Assembly: GCA_034408895.1 (NCBI GenBank)
Contig: JAWXCI010000054.1
Span: forward strand, 1-45,836
DNA: 45,836 nucleotides
Reading direction: 5' to 3'
Source of the DNA: UBA4660 sp034408895
GTDB taxonomy: Bacteria; Bacteroidota; Bacteroidia; Flavobacteriales_D; Sanyastnellaceae
Shown here in pieces: positions 24,797 through 32,995 of the stretch. The notes beneath the pieces were generated by a model. It had not been told where the DNA came from. It saw only the letters and a program-made list of their open reading frames with translations, and searched no databases. A program made the position numbers and the translations under genes. Each line of letters begins with the position of its first letter. Position 1 is the first letter of the stretch.

Positions 24797-26608
24797 ATGA
24801 AAAAATTCCGTGACATATTCAATCTTGTGAAAGGCTACCGCAGCAGCCTTATTTCGAACTTGTTCCTGAACATTCTCAATGCTGTTCTCTCGCTCTTCAC
24901 TTTTCTGGCTGTCGTTCCTTTCCTCTACATCCTCTTCCGTGTAAAGGACGATGTGATTAGTTCACCAAAAGCTACCGGTGGAAATGCTTTATGGATTTGG
25001 GCGAGTACCGGTCTCGATAAATTCATAGCGGACAATGGTCAGGCCACAGCGCTTGCCCTGATGTGCGTTTTTATAGTTGTGCTCGCGTTGCTGAAAAACC
25101 TGGTGAACTATTTCTCATTGTTCAGCATCGCGAAAATCCGCACAGCCGTATCGCGCGACCTCCGTGAAAAACTTTACAACAAGATTCTGGATCTGCCTGT
25201 TGCCTATTTCAGCAGCGAACGAAAGGGCGACATCATTTCCCGCATGACGAATGATTTGATGGAGATTGAATTTTCTGTAATTGGTACCATCGAAGCATTA
25301 TTGAAATCGCCCATCATGATTTTGATTTCATTGACAGCCTTGTTCGTAATAAGTTGGCAACTTACCCTGTTTGCATTGATTTTTCTCCCGTTGAGCGGCT
25401 TCCTCATTTCGCGTATTGCAAAAAGTTTGAAGAACGCTGCAAAACGCGGCAAGGGAAGTTTGGACGATTTGATATCCATCATTGAAGAAACACTTTCCGG
25501 CATTCGCATCATAAAAGTTTTCAATGCCGATACACAATTCAGGCAAAAGTTCAGTCGCACGAACGAGTATTACTCCCGCCTGATGCACAAACTCTATAGA
25601 CGCGAATACCTCAGTTCGCCCATGAGCGAATTCATTTCACTCATCGTGATTTCCATCCTGCTTTATGTAGGTGGCCGCATTGTTATTTCAGGCGAAATGG
25701 GTGGCGAAATGTTGATTGGTTACCTGGTGGTTTTCTCCAACATCATCCAACCCGCCCGCGCATTCAGCGATGCTATTTTCAAAATCAACAAAGGCGCTGC
25801 TTCTCTCGACCGCATCAACGAAATAATGGATGCACCGGTGACGGTTTTTGATGTTGCCGATGCCAAACCACTCAACCATTTCAAAAACGAAATTGAATTT
25901 CGCGATGTGCGTTTCGGTTATTATGGCGATGAAGTGATAAAGGGAATCTCGATGAAGATTAAGCGAGGTCAAACTGTTGCACTTGTGGGACCATCAGGAA
26001 GTGGTAAAAGCACACTGGCTTCGCTCCTTGCAAGATTTTATGATCCGTTGCATGGTTCAGTATTGATTGATGGAATTTCGTTGCGTGAATGCCGCGTGAC
26101 CGATATCCGCAAACTGATGGGATTTGTTTCGCAGGATTCTATCCTGTTTAACGATTCCGTCCGCAACAACATCGCGCTTGGTGCACAGGGAATAAACATG
26201 GAGCGCATTATAAAAAGCGCACAAATAGCTAATGCGGAAGAGTTCATTCTGAAACTTGATGGCCATTACGATTATAATATAGGCGATGGAGGCAACAAAC
26301 TTTCAGGTGGTCAGAAACAAAGACTGGCGATTGCACGCGCCATCTTCAAAAATCCTCCGATACTCATTCTGGATGAAGCCACTTCGGCACTGGATACCCA
26401 AAGCGAAAAACTGGTGCAAGAAGCTATTTTCAAGCTGATGGAAAACAGGACTTCACTTGTGATTGCACATCGCCTGTCAACCATTCAACGGGCAGATTTA
26501 ATTGTGGTGATTGATCACGGAACAATTATAGAACAAGGAACCCACGATGAACTGCTGGCAAAGGATGGTATGTATAAGAAGCTGGTGGAGATGCAGATGT
26601 TCGGGTGA
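24797..26608 (+). CDS. ABC exporter, fused membrane and ATPase domains (MsbA-like)
   Basis: A 603-residue half-transporter acting as a homodimer in the inner membrane, plausibly flipping lipid A-core or another lipid. The six-TM domain spans about residues 20-325, with coupling-helix region YFSSERKGDIISRMTNDLME. The nucleotide-binding domain spans about 365-600. It has Walker A GPSGSGKST, the Q-loop MGFVSQDSILFN, signature LSGGQKQRLAIARA, Walker B ILILDEATSALD and the H-loop VIAHRLST. All catalytic motifs are intact. ATG 24797, preceded by GGGAGGA, is preferred; an upstream in-frame start at 24749 would prepend residues encoded by the hairpin. Substrate cannot be read from sequence, so no symbol is assigned. 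Confidence 0.9.
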   Translation: MKKFRDIFNLVKGYRSSLISNLFLNILNAVLSLFTFLAVVPFLYILFRVKDDVISSPKATGGNALWIWASTGLDKFIADNGQATALALMCVFIVVLALLKNLVNYFSLFSIAKIRTAVSRDLREKLYNKILDLPVAYFSSERKGDIISRMTNDLMEIEFSVIGTIEALLKSPIMILISLTALFVISWQLTLFALIFLPLSGFLISRIAKSLKNAAKRGKGSLDDLISIIEETLSGIRIIKVFNADTQFRQKFSRTNEYYSRLMHKLYRREYLSSPMSEFISLIVISILLYVGGRIVISGEMGGEMLIGYLVVFSNIIQPARAFSDAIFKINKGAASLDRINEIMDAPVTVFDVADAKPLNHFKNEIEFRDVRFGYYGDEVIKGISMKIKRGQTVALVGPSGSGKSTLASLLARFYDPLHGSVLIDGISLRECRVTDIRKLMGFVSQDSILFNDSVRNNIALGAQGINMERIIKSAQIANAEEFILKLDGHYDYNIGDGGNKLSGGQKQRLAIARAIFKNPPILILDEATSALDTQSEKLVQEAIFKLMENRTSLVIAHRLSTIQRADLIVVIDHGTIIEQGTHDELLAKDGMYKKLVEMQMFG

Positions 26609-26627
26609 ATTTGATCTCGCACGGAAA

Positions 26628-26691
26628 TCGCGGAAAACACGGAAATTAAATCTGATATTTTTTGAAATGTCGTCCTTATCATATTCCGTGT
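26628..26691. repeat. CGGAAA-type intergenic repeat with inverted ends
   Basis: Between the convergent ABC exporter and DUF983 genes, three CGGAAA steps (CACGGAAAT, CGCGGAAAA, CACGGAAAT) are followed by TTCCGTGT (26684-26691), the exact reverse complement of ACACGGAA (26637-26644). The folded form could serve as a bidirectional terminator, although the 39-base loop is long. Confidence 0.4.
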
Positions 26692-26742
26692 ATTCAGTTA
26701 TTTCGTTGCGCCAGGAAAAAATAAAATAAGACAGAACGGATT

Positions 26743-27129
26743 TCACTTGATAAACAAATGCGCCCATACTGAACGCGACAACCTGAACATGTAAGGGAAT
26801 GCAACAAGCGTGAGTGCAATACCAGAGAAAATCAGTTTTTCTGGATGTGTTAGAAATCCATAGTCAATCCAACCGAGTGCATTTATGGTTTTTAATGCGA
26901 CAAGGATGCTTACCCAAAGAACAACCGTAAGTGCCCAGTTAACGTACGCTGCACCGAAATAAAATCCCGGTTCGGGCACTAGGTTGGTTGCGCACACATC
27001 GCATTTCTTTTTGCTTCCGCCAAGATTGTTGAAGGTGTAAAGTGTGGGATTCTCGTACATGCTGGTCTTGTGACAATGTGGGCAACGAAACCTGAGAATG
27101 GATGCAAGTTGTGAGCGTTTCTTTTCCAT
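26743..27129 (-). CDS. DUF983 membrane protein with N-terminal zinc ribbon
   Basis: A 128-residue protein of the DUF983 family. The N-terminus RFRCPHCHKTSMY supplies one CxxC and KKKCDVCATNL a second, together a probable zinc ribbon on the cytoplasmic side. Two to three TM segments follow (FGAAYVNWALTVVLWVSIL; LIFSGIALTLVAFPYMF), and a short tail ends the protein. Function of the family is not established. The frame is open further upstream to 27240, but ATG 27129 gives the family's usual N-terminus, and a strong -7 box directly precedes it, so the longer form is unlikely. The gene is convergent with the ABC exporter and divergent from the DUF4252 gene. Confidence 0.85.
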   Translation of the reverse strand: MEKKRSQLASILRFRCPHCHKTSMYENPTLYTFNNLGGSKKKCDVCATNLVPEPGFYFGAAYVNWALTVVLWVSILVALKTINALGWIDYGFLTHPEKLIFSGIALTLVAFPYMFRLSRSVWAHLFIK

Positions 27130-27133
27130 GTGA

Positions 27134-27141
27134 CGAAGGTA
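27134..27141 (-). promoter_or_regulatory. Predicted promoter -7 box for DUF983, implying a leaderless mRNA
   Basis: The minus strand reads TACCTTCG ending 4 bases before the DUF983 ATG (27129). With the box G at -7, transcription would begin at about 27127-27129, on the start codon itself. The same box sequence precedes the enoyl-CoA hydratase gene. Confidence 0.42.
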
Positions 27142-27273
27142 AGTGGATGCATTTGGGGTTTGAATTCTGACGCACATTACGAAGAATGATTCATTTTTGT
27201 AACAACAAAAACACTCCTTCGTCTTGTTTCCGGTTTTCAATCAAAAAAAGTTTAACCCAAAAAAAATCAAAAC

Positions 27274-28035
27274 ATGAAAAATTTAGTTCTAAGCATGATT
27301 GCGTTTCTGGTGGCAGGTATCGCATCGTCACAAACCATTGCCATCGACAAGTACTTCAGCACTTACAAGGCTGATGATTCCTTTACCAAAATTGAGATAA
27401 CCGGAAAGATGATGCAACTCGCGGCACACATCGAAGGAAAAACGGAAGAGGAAAAACAAATGCTGGCAGCCATCCAGAAAATTGACGGTATTCAGGTGGT
27501 CGCTAAAGAAGAAACCACCAATGCACAACAACTCTATAAGGAGTCAATCGCAAAGGTGAAAAGCGGCCTTGATGAGCTGATGACCATCAACAACAAGGAG
27601 GGCGATGTGAAACTCTACATTAAAGAAACAGGCGGAGTGATTACTGAACTTTTGGTGATTGCCGCTGGCCCGAACGATTTCGCCATCGTGGATGTGTTTG
27701 GCGAAATAGACCTGAACACTATTCGCGAAATAACCGATGCTCTTCATCTTCATGGCATGGAGAAAGTCAGTGACGAGATGCTGGAAAATGCATCGTCCGT
27801 TTCCATGTACCCTAACCCTGCTATAAGAGGACAGAACACAACCCTGAAATTCTCTGACAAACTTGCCGGAGGAACTTTGAAAGTCTTCGATGCCACAGGC
27901 AAACAGGTTTTCACAAAATCACTGAGCGGAACCCAAACTGAAATTTCATCAACATCTTTCTCATCGGGAACTTACCTGGTGACGATTGAAAAAGACAGCG
28001 CACGGCTTTACAGCGAAAGCCTGATTGTGCGCTGA
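27274..28035 (+). CDS. DUF4252-like exported protein with T9SS C-terminal sorting domain
   Basis: A 253-residue protein with a signal peptide (1-19, ending IASSQ). A DUF4252-like domain covers about 24-160 (IDKYFSTYKADDSFTKIEIT; GDVKLYIKETGGVITELLVI; FAIVDVFGEIDLNTI). A type A T9SS sorting domain follows at about 175-253 (SVSMYPNPA, TLKVFDATGKQVF, SSGTYLVTIE). DUF4252 proteins I know of are usually short lipoproteins without a sorting domain, so this one seems redirected through the type IX system to the surface or medium. No lipobox is present. Start ATG 27274 lies in an A-rich leader. The role is unknown. It is followed by the 42-bp repeat array. Confidence 0.85.
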   Translation: MKNLVLSMIAFLVAGIASSQTIAIDKYFSTYKADDSFTKIEITGKMMQLAAHIEGKTEEEKQMLAAIQKIDGIQVVAKEETTNAQQLYKESIAKVKSGLDELMTINNKEGDVKLYIKETGGVITELLVIAAGPNDFAIVDVFGEIDLNTIREITDALHLHGMEKVSDEMLENASSVSMYPNPAIRGQNTTLKFSDKLAGGTLKVFDATGKQVFTKSLSGTQTEISSTSFSSGTYLVTIEKDSARLYSESLIVR

Positions 28036-28447
28036 TCACTTCTTGATGAAGGAAATGGCGCTGGAGAACCCAGTTCGCACTCGAGCGGAAGTATTCAGAA
28101 TACATTTTTAACATGTTCCATTGGAATAGAAGCGCATCCTACTGTGTTTGGATGCGCTTCCATTTTGAAGGAATAGGTGCCAACACATTCTTGATTGTTT
28201 CCGTTTGAACGGATGTGTACCCTAACACATTATTATCCGCTTCCTTCCGAATAGAAGTGAATCCTAACACATTCTTGACGGCTTCCGTTTAAATGGACAT
28301 GAGTCCTAATACATTATTATCCACTTCCGTTTGAGCGGAAGTTCATCGTAACGCGTTATTAATGCAGTCCATTTGGACGGGAAGCGTATCCCAACGCTTT
28401 TTCATGAGAATCCGCCTTGTGAAACGTGCCTTTTTTTGGGAAGGGTC
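28036..28447. other. Intergenic region filled by the 42-bp repeat array
   Basis: These 412 bases lie between the 3' ends of two converging genes (the DUF4252-T9SS gene and the ABC importer ATPase). Nearly all of it is the degenerate tandem array listed separately. A first partial unit is visible from about 28069 and a last partial unit to about 28417. No gene is present. Confidence 0.7.
28103..28396. repeat. Degenerate tandem array, seven units of 41-43 bp with palindromic cores
   Basis: Unit starts are 28103, 28145, 28186, 28228, 28270, 28312 and 28354, with lengths 42, 41, 42, 42, 42, 42 and 43. Most units begin CATTATT or CATTCTT and end CCTAACA or a variant. The centre of each holds an inverted repeat that changes from unit to unit while staying mostly self-complementary: TTCCATTGGAA (unit 1), ACTTCCG/CGGAAGT (unit 6), GTCC/GGAC (unit 7). 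Copies are contiguous without unique spacers, so this is not CRISPR. Confidence 0.85.
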
Positions 28448-29128
28448 TTACTGGCCATGCAGTACTTCGACCACACAATTATTTTCTGCTACGAAAACCC
28501 TGTCAGAGAATTTTTCCACCAACTGAATATCGTGCGATGAAAGAAGAATTGCAATTCTGTTCTCAATTGAAATTCTTTTAAGCAAAACAAACAATTCTTC
28601 TTTCGCCACATAGTCAAGAAATGCAGTTGGCTCATCCATGATGATGACGGATGTTTGCTGAGTAAGTGCACACGCAATCATCACCTTCTGCAATTCGCCA
28701 TCGCTTAATTCAGCGAGTGATTTGTTTGCGAGATCTCTTATGGATAAATTTTCCATGCACTGTTGAGCTATCAATTCATCGGCATTTGTGGTCCAGCCCA
28801 AGGCAGAGGCATGAGCATAGCGCCCGAAAGCAACTACAGTTTTTACATCAATTCCACCCAAACGTACTCGCTCGGTAGAAACGTAGCTGATGTGCTTCGC
28901 ACGTTCACGTGTTGAAATTTCATGAATGTTTTTTCCATTCACATTCACCTGGCCTTTCAATGGTTTCAGCAATCCCGCAGCAGTTTTCAGCAGCGTGGTT
29001 TTTCCTGTTCCGTTTCTTCCAGTAATGGCAACGAGTTCGCCTTCATTCAATGCCAGCTCGACACCGGAAAGCAGAATATTTTTTCCGAAGCCGACTGAAA
29101 GATTTGCTATGTGCAACGGTACATTCAA
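28448..29128 (-). CDS. ABC importer ATP-binding protein, metal-chelate (FecE/HmuV-like) type
   Basis: A 226-residue ATPase that powers uptake of a metal chelate (iron siderophore, haem or cobalamin) with the permease and binding protein encoded just upstream. Walker A GRNGTGKTT is at 37-45, signature LSDGELQKVMIACAL from 141, Walker B VIIMDEP at 161-167 and the H-loop LLSSHDIQ near 200. The signature is LSDGE rather than LSGGQ, a tolerated variant in this group. It is slightly shorter than typical (about 250). It starts with TTG at 29128, 1 base after the permease stop, with no better start in frame. Last gene of the three-gene operon. Confidence 0.87.
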   Translation of the reverse strand: MNVPLHIANLSVGFGKNILLSGVELALNEGELVAITGRNGTGKTTLLKTAAGLLKPLKGQVNVNGKNIHEISTRERAKHISYVSTERVRLGGIDVKTVVAFGRYAHASALGWTTNADELIAQQCMENLSIRDLANKSLAELSDGELQKVMIACALTQQTSVIIMDEPTAFLDYVAKEELFVLLKRISIENRIAILLSSHDIQLVEKFSDRVFVAENNCVVEVLHGQ

Positions 29129-29129
29129 C

Positions 29130-30173
29130 TCAAATAATGGCTTTTGAATTTCTTCCTCTCAGGATGATGTAGATGACAACAGGTGCGCCCAACATACTGG
29201 TGACTGCATTGAGTGGAAGTCCGCCTGTTGTCCACGGAGTGCGTGAAACTAAATCGCACAAAAGACCAGCGCACCCTCCGCACAATACAAGAGGTAAAAA
29301 CATTTTTTTGTGGTTGGAAGTCCGCAACATCATGCGCACAATGTGTGGAACAACAAGCCCAATAAGAGCCACTGGACCGCAAAACGCAGTGACCACACCT
29401 GTGAGTATTCCGGTAACAATGATGATGATGAGGCGTGTTCGTTTCGTGTTCACGCCCATTGATTTTGCATAGTCTTCTCCCATAAGGAGCAAGTTGAGCC
29501 GCGGCAGAAATAGCCCTATGACAATACCGCAAAACAAAAGCGTGAAGACGATAATGAATACTTCATTTCGCTGAGTCACTTCTGCAAAACTCCCCATTCC
29601 CCACATCACAAATGCGCGAAGCGATTCTTTCGAAGCATTGAACTGCAAAACGTTTTCGATTGCACCCACCACGTAACCGAGCATGATTCCAAAAATGAGC
29701 AGCGCCACATTGTCGTTAAGTCTTTCTGCAACAATGGATATGATGAACAGAACCACCATCGCTCCCACAATTGCAGCAATGGCAATGGAAATGTCGGATG
29801 AAACACCTGCCATCATTCCTCCGGTTCCCATTACGAGCAGAGCGACTGCCAGAGATGAACCGCTGGAAATTCCCAATACAGATGGCCCTGCAAGAGGATT
29901 CCTGAAAAGTGTTTGCATAAGCAGGCCTGCAAGTGCGAGGGAAGAACCTGCAAGTACAGCAGCACACGTTCTCGGCAACCGCGATAGGAGTATGATAGTA
30001 TTCCATGATTGGTTACTGTGAATTTCTCCGGCAAGAATTTTTATCACTGCACTCGCTGGAATGTCAACCGATCCGAAAACAAGTTCGAGCATGAACAGCA
30101 GAATAACAAACGCTGCAAGCGAAATGATGATGACTGATTTCCGGGAAAACATGGCGGGCAAAGATGGATACAT
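29130..30173 (-). CDS. ABC importer permease, FecCD family
   Basis: A 347-residue inner-membrane permease with about ten TM helices, BtuC/FecCD fold. The characteristic RLPRTCAAVLAGSSLALAGL and MQTLFRNPLAGPSVLGISSG motifs at about 59-90 are intact, as is GPVALIGLVVPHIVRMM near 270, which contacts the ATPase. It moves a chelated metal (Fe-siderophore, haem or B12) into the cytoplasm. ATG 30173 is chosen; the frame also opens one codon earlier with GTG, and another ATG lies at 30152. It follows the binding-protein gene by 31 bases and precedes the ATPase gene by 1 base. Confidence 0.9.
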   Translation of the reverse strand: MYPSLPAMFSRKSVIIISLAAFVILLFMLELVFGSVDIPASAVIKILAGEIHSNQSWNTIILLSRLPRTCAAVLAGSSLALAGLLMQTLFRNPLAGPSVLGISSGSSLAVALLVMGTGGMMAGVSSDISIAIAAIVGAMVVLFIISIVAERLNDNVALLIFGIMLGYVVGAIENVLQFNASKESLRAFVMWGMGSFAEVTQRNEVFIIVFTLLFCGIVIGLFLPRLNLLLMGEDYAKSMGVNTKRTRLIIIIVTGILTGVVTAFCGPVALIGLVVPHIVRMMLRTSNHKKMFLPLVLCGGCAGLLCDLVSRTPWTTGGLPLNAVTSMLGAPVVIYIILRGRNSKAII

Positions 30174-30204
30174 CACTATTCACCCATCCTGAAATGGTGT
30201 GCAA

Positions 30205-31284
30205 TTATTCAATCCTCCTGAAGTATTTCGCTTTATGTCCGGGTGCTGACTCCGGATGAAAAATCAAAATCAAATCTTTCAGCAACACATCCGGTTCCAT
30301 TAGCGCATCACCGAAGTAATCCACCTCCGAAGCATTGCAATAGAAAATTTGTCTTTCGCGAAATGATTTGAGTTGAGCATATCGCTCATCACTCTCACTT
30401 ATCTTTTCCAAAGTGAGTTCACCTTCTTCGTAAACCACTTTTCCCCACCAATCAACTTCATAAGCCTTTTCAAAAAGTTCTTCGAATTGAAGGGAGATAT
30501 TGGAAGTAGAAATGCTGTCTTCAAAAATGTATTTCGCACCCGCATCTTTAAGCAATTGTCCTACAAAACTGTTTCCCGGTGGTGCGAACCAGATTCCGTT
30601 TTCATAACTGCCGGTAAAGACAGTTGGGCGAAGGGAATCATGATCAGTAAAATCTTCTTTTGCTTCGAGATATCGTCTTTCCATTTCTGAAAAAACAAGA
30701 GTGGCCTTGTCCTCAGCATCAAGGAACACCGCAAAAAGTTTTATCCACTCAGCGCGGGCCAGTGGATGCCGCTCCAGGTATTCGCTCACCTGCACACATC
30801 GGATACCTTTTGATTCATACTTCCCAATATCACTTCCATCAAAAGGATAGATGAAAAACAAATCTGGGTTTACGGAGTATAAAATTTCATCATCCACATC
30901 ATGACCGGATGAAAGGTTAATGATTTTGCCTTCATCAATCAACTTCATGGCTTCGGGATTTCTCACCATGTCGGCAAAACCAACTGCACGAACTTTATTA
31001 AGTGAGTTCAACTTGTTCAGTATGGCAATGTGTGTAGTGGAAAGGCAAGCGATGTCTTTTACTGCATCATTGTTCCAGTTAATGATTTGTAAGGTGTCTC
31101 CTTCTTTTTCGAGATTGAAAAGAACAATTCGTTTTGTTGAATCAGCAAGCACTTGTATTTCGAAACCTTTGGCGTATTGCGGTTTGATAGTTTGAATAAC
31201 AGCACCGGGTAAAAGCTGATCCTGTTGTCTTTCTAAACATGAAAATAAAATCACAATACCAAGTAGAATCGCCCCGAATCTCAT
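30205..31284 (-). CDS. ABC importer substrate-binding lipoprotein, metal-chelate type
   Basis: A 359-residue lipoprotein (signal ending VILFSC, Cys 16) of the BtuF/FecB-like class III binding proteins: two lobes joined by a long helix. Family-like segments include IACLSTTHIAIL, RAVGFADMV, IINLSSGHDVDDEILYSVNP and DLFFIYPFDGSDIGKYESKG. It captures an iron chelate, haem or cobalamin and delivers it to the FecCD permease encoded downstream. Ligand specificity cannot be read from sequence. First gene of the importer operon, divergent from the haem-copper T9SS gene, with a GTTAAA-CA-TTTAAC palindrome between them. No TonB receptor lies adjacent. Confidence 0.87.
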   Translation of the reverse strand: MRFGAILLGIVILFSCLERQQDQLLPGAVIQTIKPQYAKGFEIQVLADSTKRIVLFNLEKEGDTLQIINWNNDAVKDIACLSTTHIAILNKLNSLNKVRAVGFADMVRNPEAMKLIDEGKIINLSSGHDVDDEILYSVNPDLFFIYPFDGSDIGKYESKGIRCVQVSEYLERHPLARAEWIKLFAVFLDAEDKATLVFSEMERRYLEAKEDFTDHDSLRPTVFTGSYENGIWFAPPGNSFVGQLLKDAGAKYIFEDSISTSNISLQFEELFEKAYEVDWWGKVVYEEGELTLEKISESDERYAQLKSFRERQIFYCNASEVDYFGDALMEPDVLLKDLILIFHPESAPGHKAKYFRRIE

Positions 31285-31358
31285 GCGGTGAAATTAGTTT
31301 GGCGAAACCTTTTTCTAAGACAACCGCTGAATTGAAGTTGGGATATTGAACCGCTGTT

Positions 31359-31372
31359 GTTAAACATTTAAC
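31359..31372. promoter_or_regulatory. Palindrome in the divergent importer / haem-copper protein promoter region
   Basis: GTTAAA-CA-TTTAAC is a perfect 6+6 inverted repeat midway between two divergent starts (31284 and 31435). A further half-site-like GTTAAA lies at 31383-31388. It could be an operator for either gene. It does not match the classic Fur box. Confidence 0.35.
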
Positions 31373-31434
31373 CCTGATCCGCGTTAAACCATCCTTCACT
31401 TTCTTCATCTTTACCGCTTCAAAACAAAAATCTA

Positions 31435-32970
31435 ATGAAAAAGAATTTACTATTAGTTTTATCTGTGTTGTTCGCCATCACTGCTTTCACACAAGCGACA
31501 TGGAACCAGGACATCGCACCCATTGTGTTTGAACATTGTGCACACTGCCATCACGATGGTGGTATTGGTCCATTTTCGCTCACCTCATACTCCGAAGCAG
31601 CCGAAGAAGCTGACGATATCCTCGAACATGTTTTGGATGGACACATGCCGCCCTGGCCAGCTAATCCCGATTATGTTCATTTTCTCAACGAAAATGTTTT
31701 AAGCGAAGAACAAAAAAGCACAATCACCGATTGGGTGATTGGTGGTTCTCTTGAAGGCACCGGCTCTCAGCCCGAGGTACCCACCTTTAATGATGGATAT
31801 GCACTTGTGGATCCTGATGAAGTAGTTGCAATTCCATTCTATGAAGTTTCTGTTATGGTGGATGAATACCGCACTTATGTAATTCCTTCTACAAGCAATG
31901 AAGACCGGTACATCGGCTCCATGGAAGTTGAACCGGGCAATACCAATATCGTTCACCACGTTTTGTTTTGGTATGATCCGACCAATGCATCGCAGGCAAC
32001 GGATGACGGCACCCCCGAACCAGGATTCCTTTCATCGGGCGGGGCAATGTCAAGTCCTGATGCAGTGCTTATAGGTGGATGGGTTCCAGGTGCAGGAATG
32101 ATTTCATGGCCTGAGAATCTGGGAATGAAAATTCCTGGCGGGGCCGACTGGGTAGTTGAGGTTCACTATGCACCCGGCAGCGAAGGCCAGAGTGCCGGAG
32201 TGAACATGCGTTTAAAATTCAAGGAAGCAGAATTCATTCGTGAAGTCTGGAACAATTCATGGCTTTACCACTACCCGCCTTCCTTGCAGGAAGCATGGCT
32301 GATTATTCCAGCAAATACAACCCCGACATTTCATGAGGAAAGTGAGTCATCACCAGTTGATCTTTCATTGATTTCAGTATTCCCGCACATGCACCTTCTT
32401 GGGCAAACGTTTAAGGTTTATGGCCTTACGGAAGAAGGTGATACCATCAGGATTGTGGATGTGGATCAATATGAATTTCACTGGCAATTCAACTACACAT
32501 TTCCAACTTTACTAAAGATTCCGGCTGAGTCCATAGTGCACGGTGAAGCCACTTACGACAATACAGTGAACAATGAAGACAATCCAAACGATCCTCCACA
32601 ACTTGTGACATTGGGCGAAGGCACTACTGATGAAATGATGATTTGTTTTTTCACATACACCTATTACTTGCCGGGAGATGAAAATCTTTCGCTTGCAACC
32701 AGTATGGCTGAAATTGAAAACAAGAGCATTCCGCTTACGTGCTGGCCCAATCCGGCTAATGATAAATTGAGTATTGCATTGCCGGGACATCCAACCGGAC
32801 AACTGGATGTTGTGATCACCGATGCATTGGGAAGGACAACATCAATGTTGAATTACAATGTGCTGAACAGCGTTCTTAATATGAATGTATCAACCCTTGC
32901 GGGTGGGTGTTACACAGCCAGAATTGCGTCAGATGAAAATGTCTACACAACACGATTTATTGTGGAGTAA
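31435..32970 (+). CDS. Secreted c-type haem + copper type II monooxygenase-like protein with T9SS domain
   Basis: A 511-residue exported protein (signal about 1-20). Residues 35-39 are CAHCH, a haem c attachment motif, with probable axial Met71 in GHMPPWP. From about 125 to 425 it resembles the PHM/DBM copper monooxygenase fold. H174-H175 (NIVHHVLFW) and H244 (VEVHYAP) fit the first copper site. H318/H320 (FPHMHLLG) and Met401 or Met402 (DEMMICFF) fit the second. A T9SS sorting domain starts near 436 (CWPNPANDKLSI ... GGCYTARIASDENVYTTRFI). It may oxidise an organic substrate using copper and electrons passed by haem. Substrate and activity are inference; the metal ligands are visible. A strong terminator follows. 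Confidence 0.82.
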   Translation: MKKNLLLVLSVLFAITAFTQATWNQDIAPIVFEHCAHCHHDGGIGPFSLTSYSEAAEEADDILEHVLDGHMPPWPANPDYVHFLNENVLSEEQKSTITDWVIGGSLEGTGSQPEVPTFNDGYALVDPDEVVAIPFYEVSVMVDEYRTYVIPSTSNEDRYIGSMEVEPGNTNIVHHVLFWYDPTNASQATDDGTPEPGFLSSGGAMSSPDAVLIGGWVPGAGMISWPENLGMKIPGGADWVVEVHYAPGSEGQSAGVNMRLKFKEAEFIREVWNNSWLYHYPPSLQEAWLIIPANTTPTFHEESESSPVDLSLISVFPHMHLLGQTFKVYGLTEEGDTIRIVDVDQYEFHWQFNYTFPTLLKIPAESIVHGEATYDNTVNNEDNPNDPPQLVTLGEGTTDEMMICFFTYTYYLPGDENLSLATSMAEIENKSIPLTCWPNPANDKLSIALPGHPTGQLDVVITDALGRTTSMLNYNVLNSVLNMNVSTLAGGCYTARIASDENVYTTRFIVE

Positions 32971-32995
32971 CATTTTGTTGAGACAATAAAAAATG

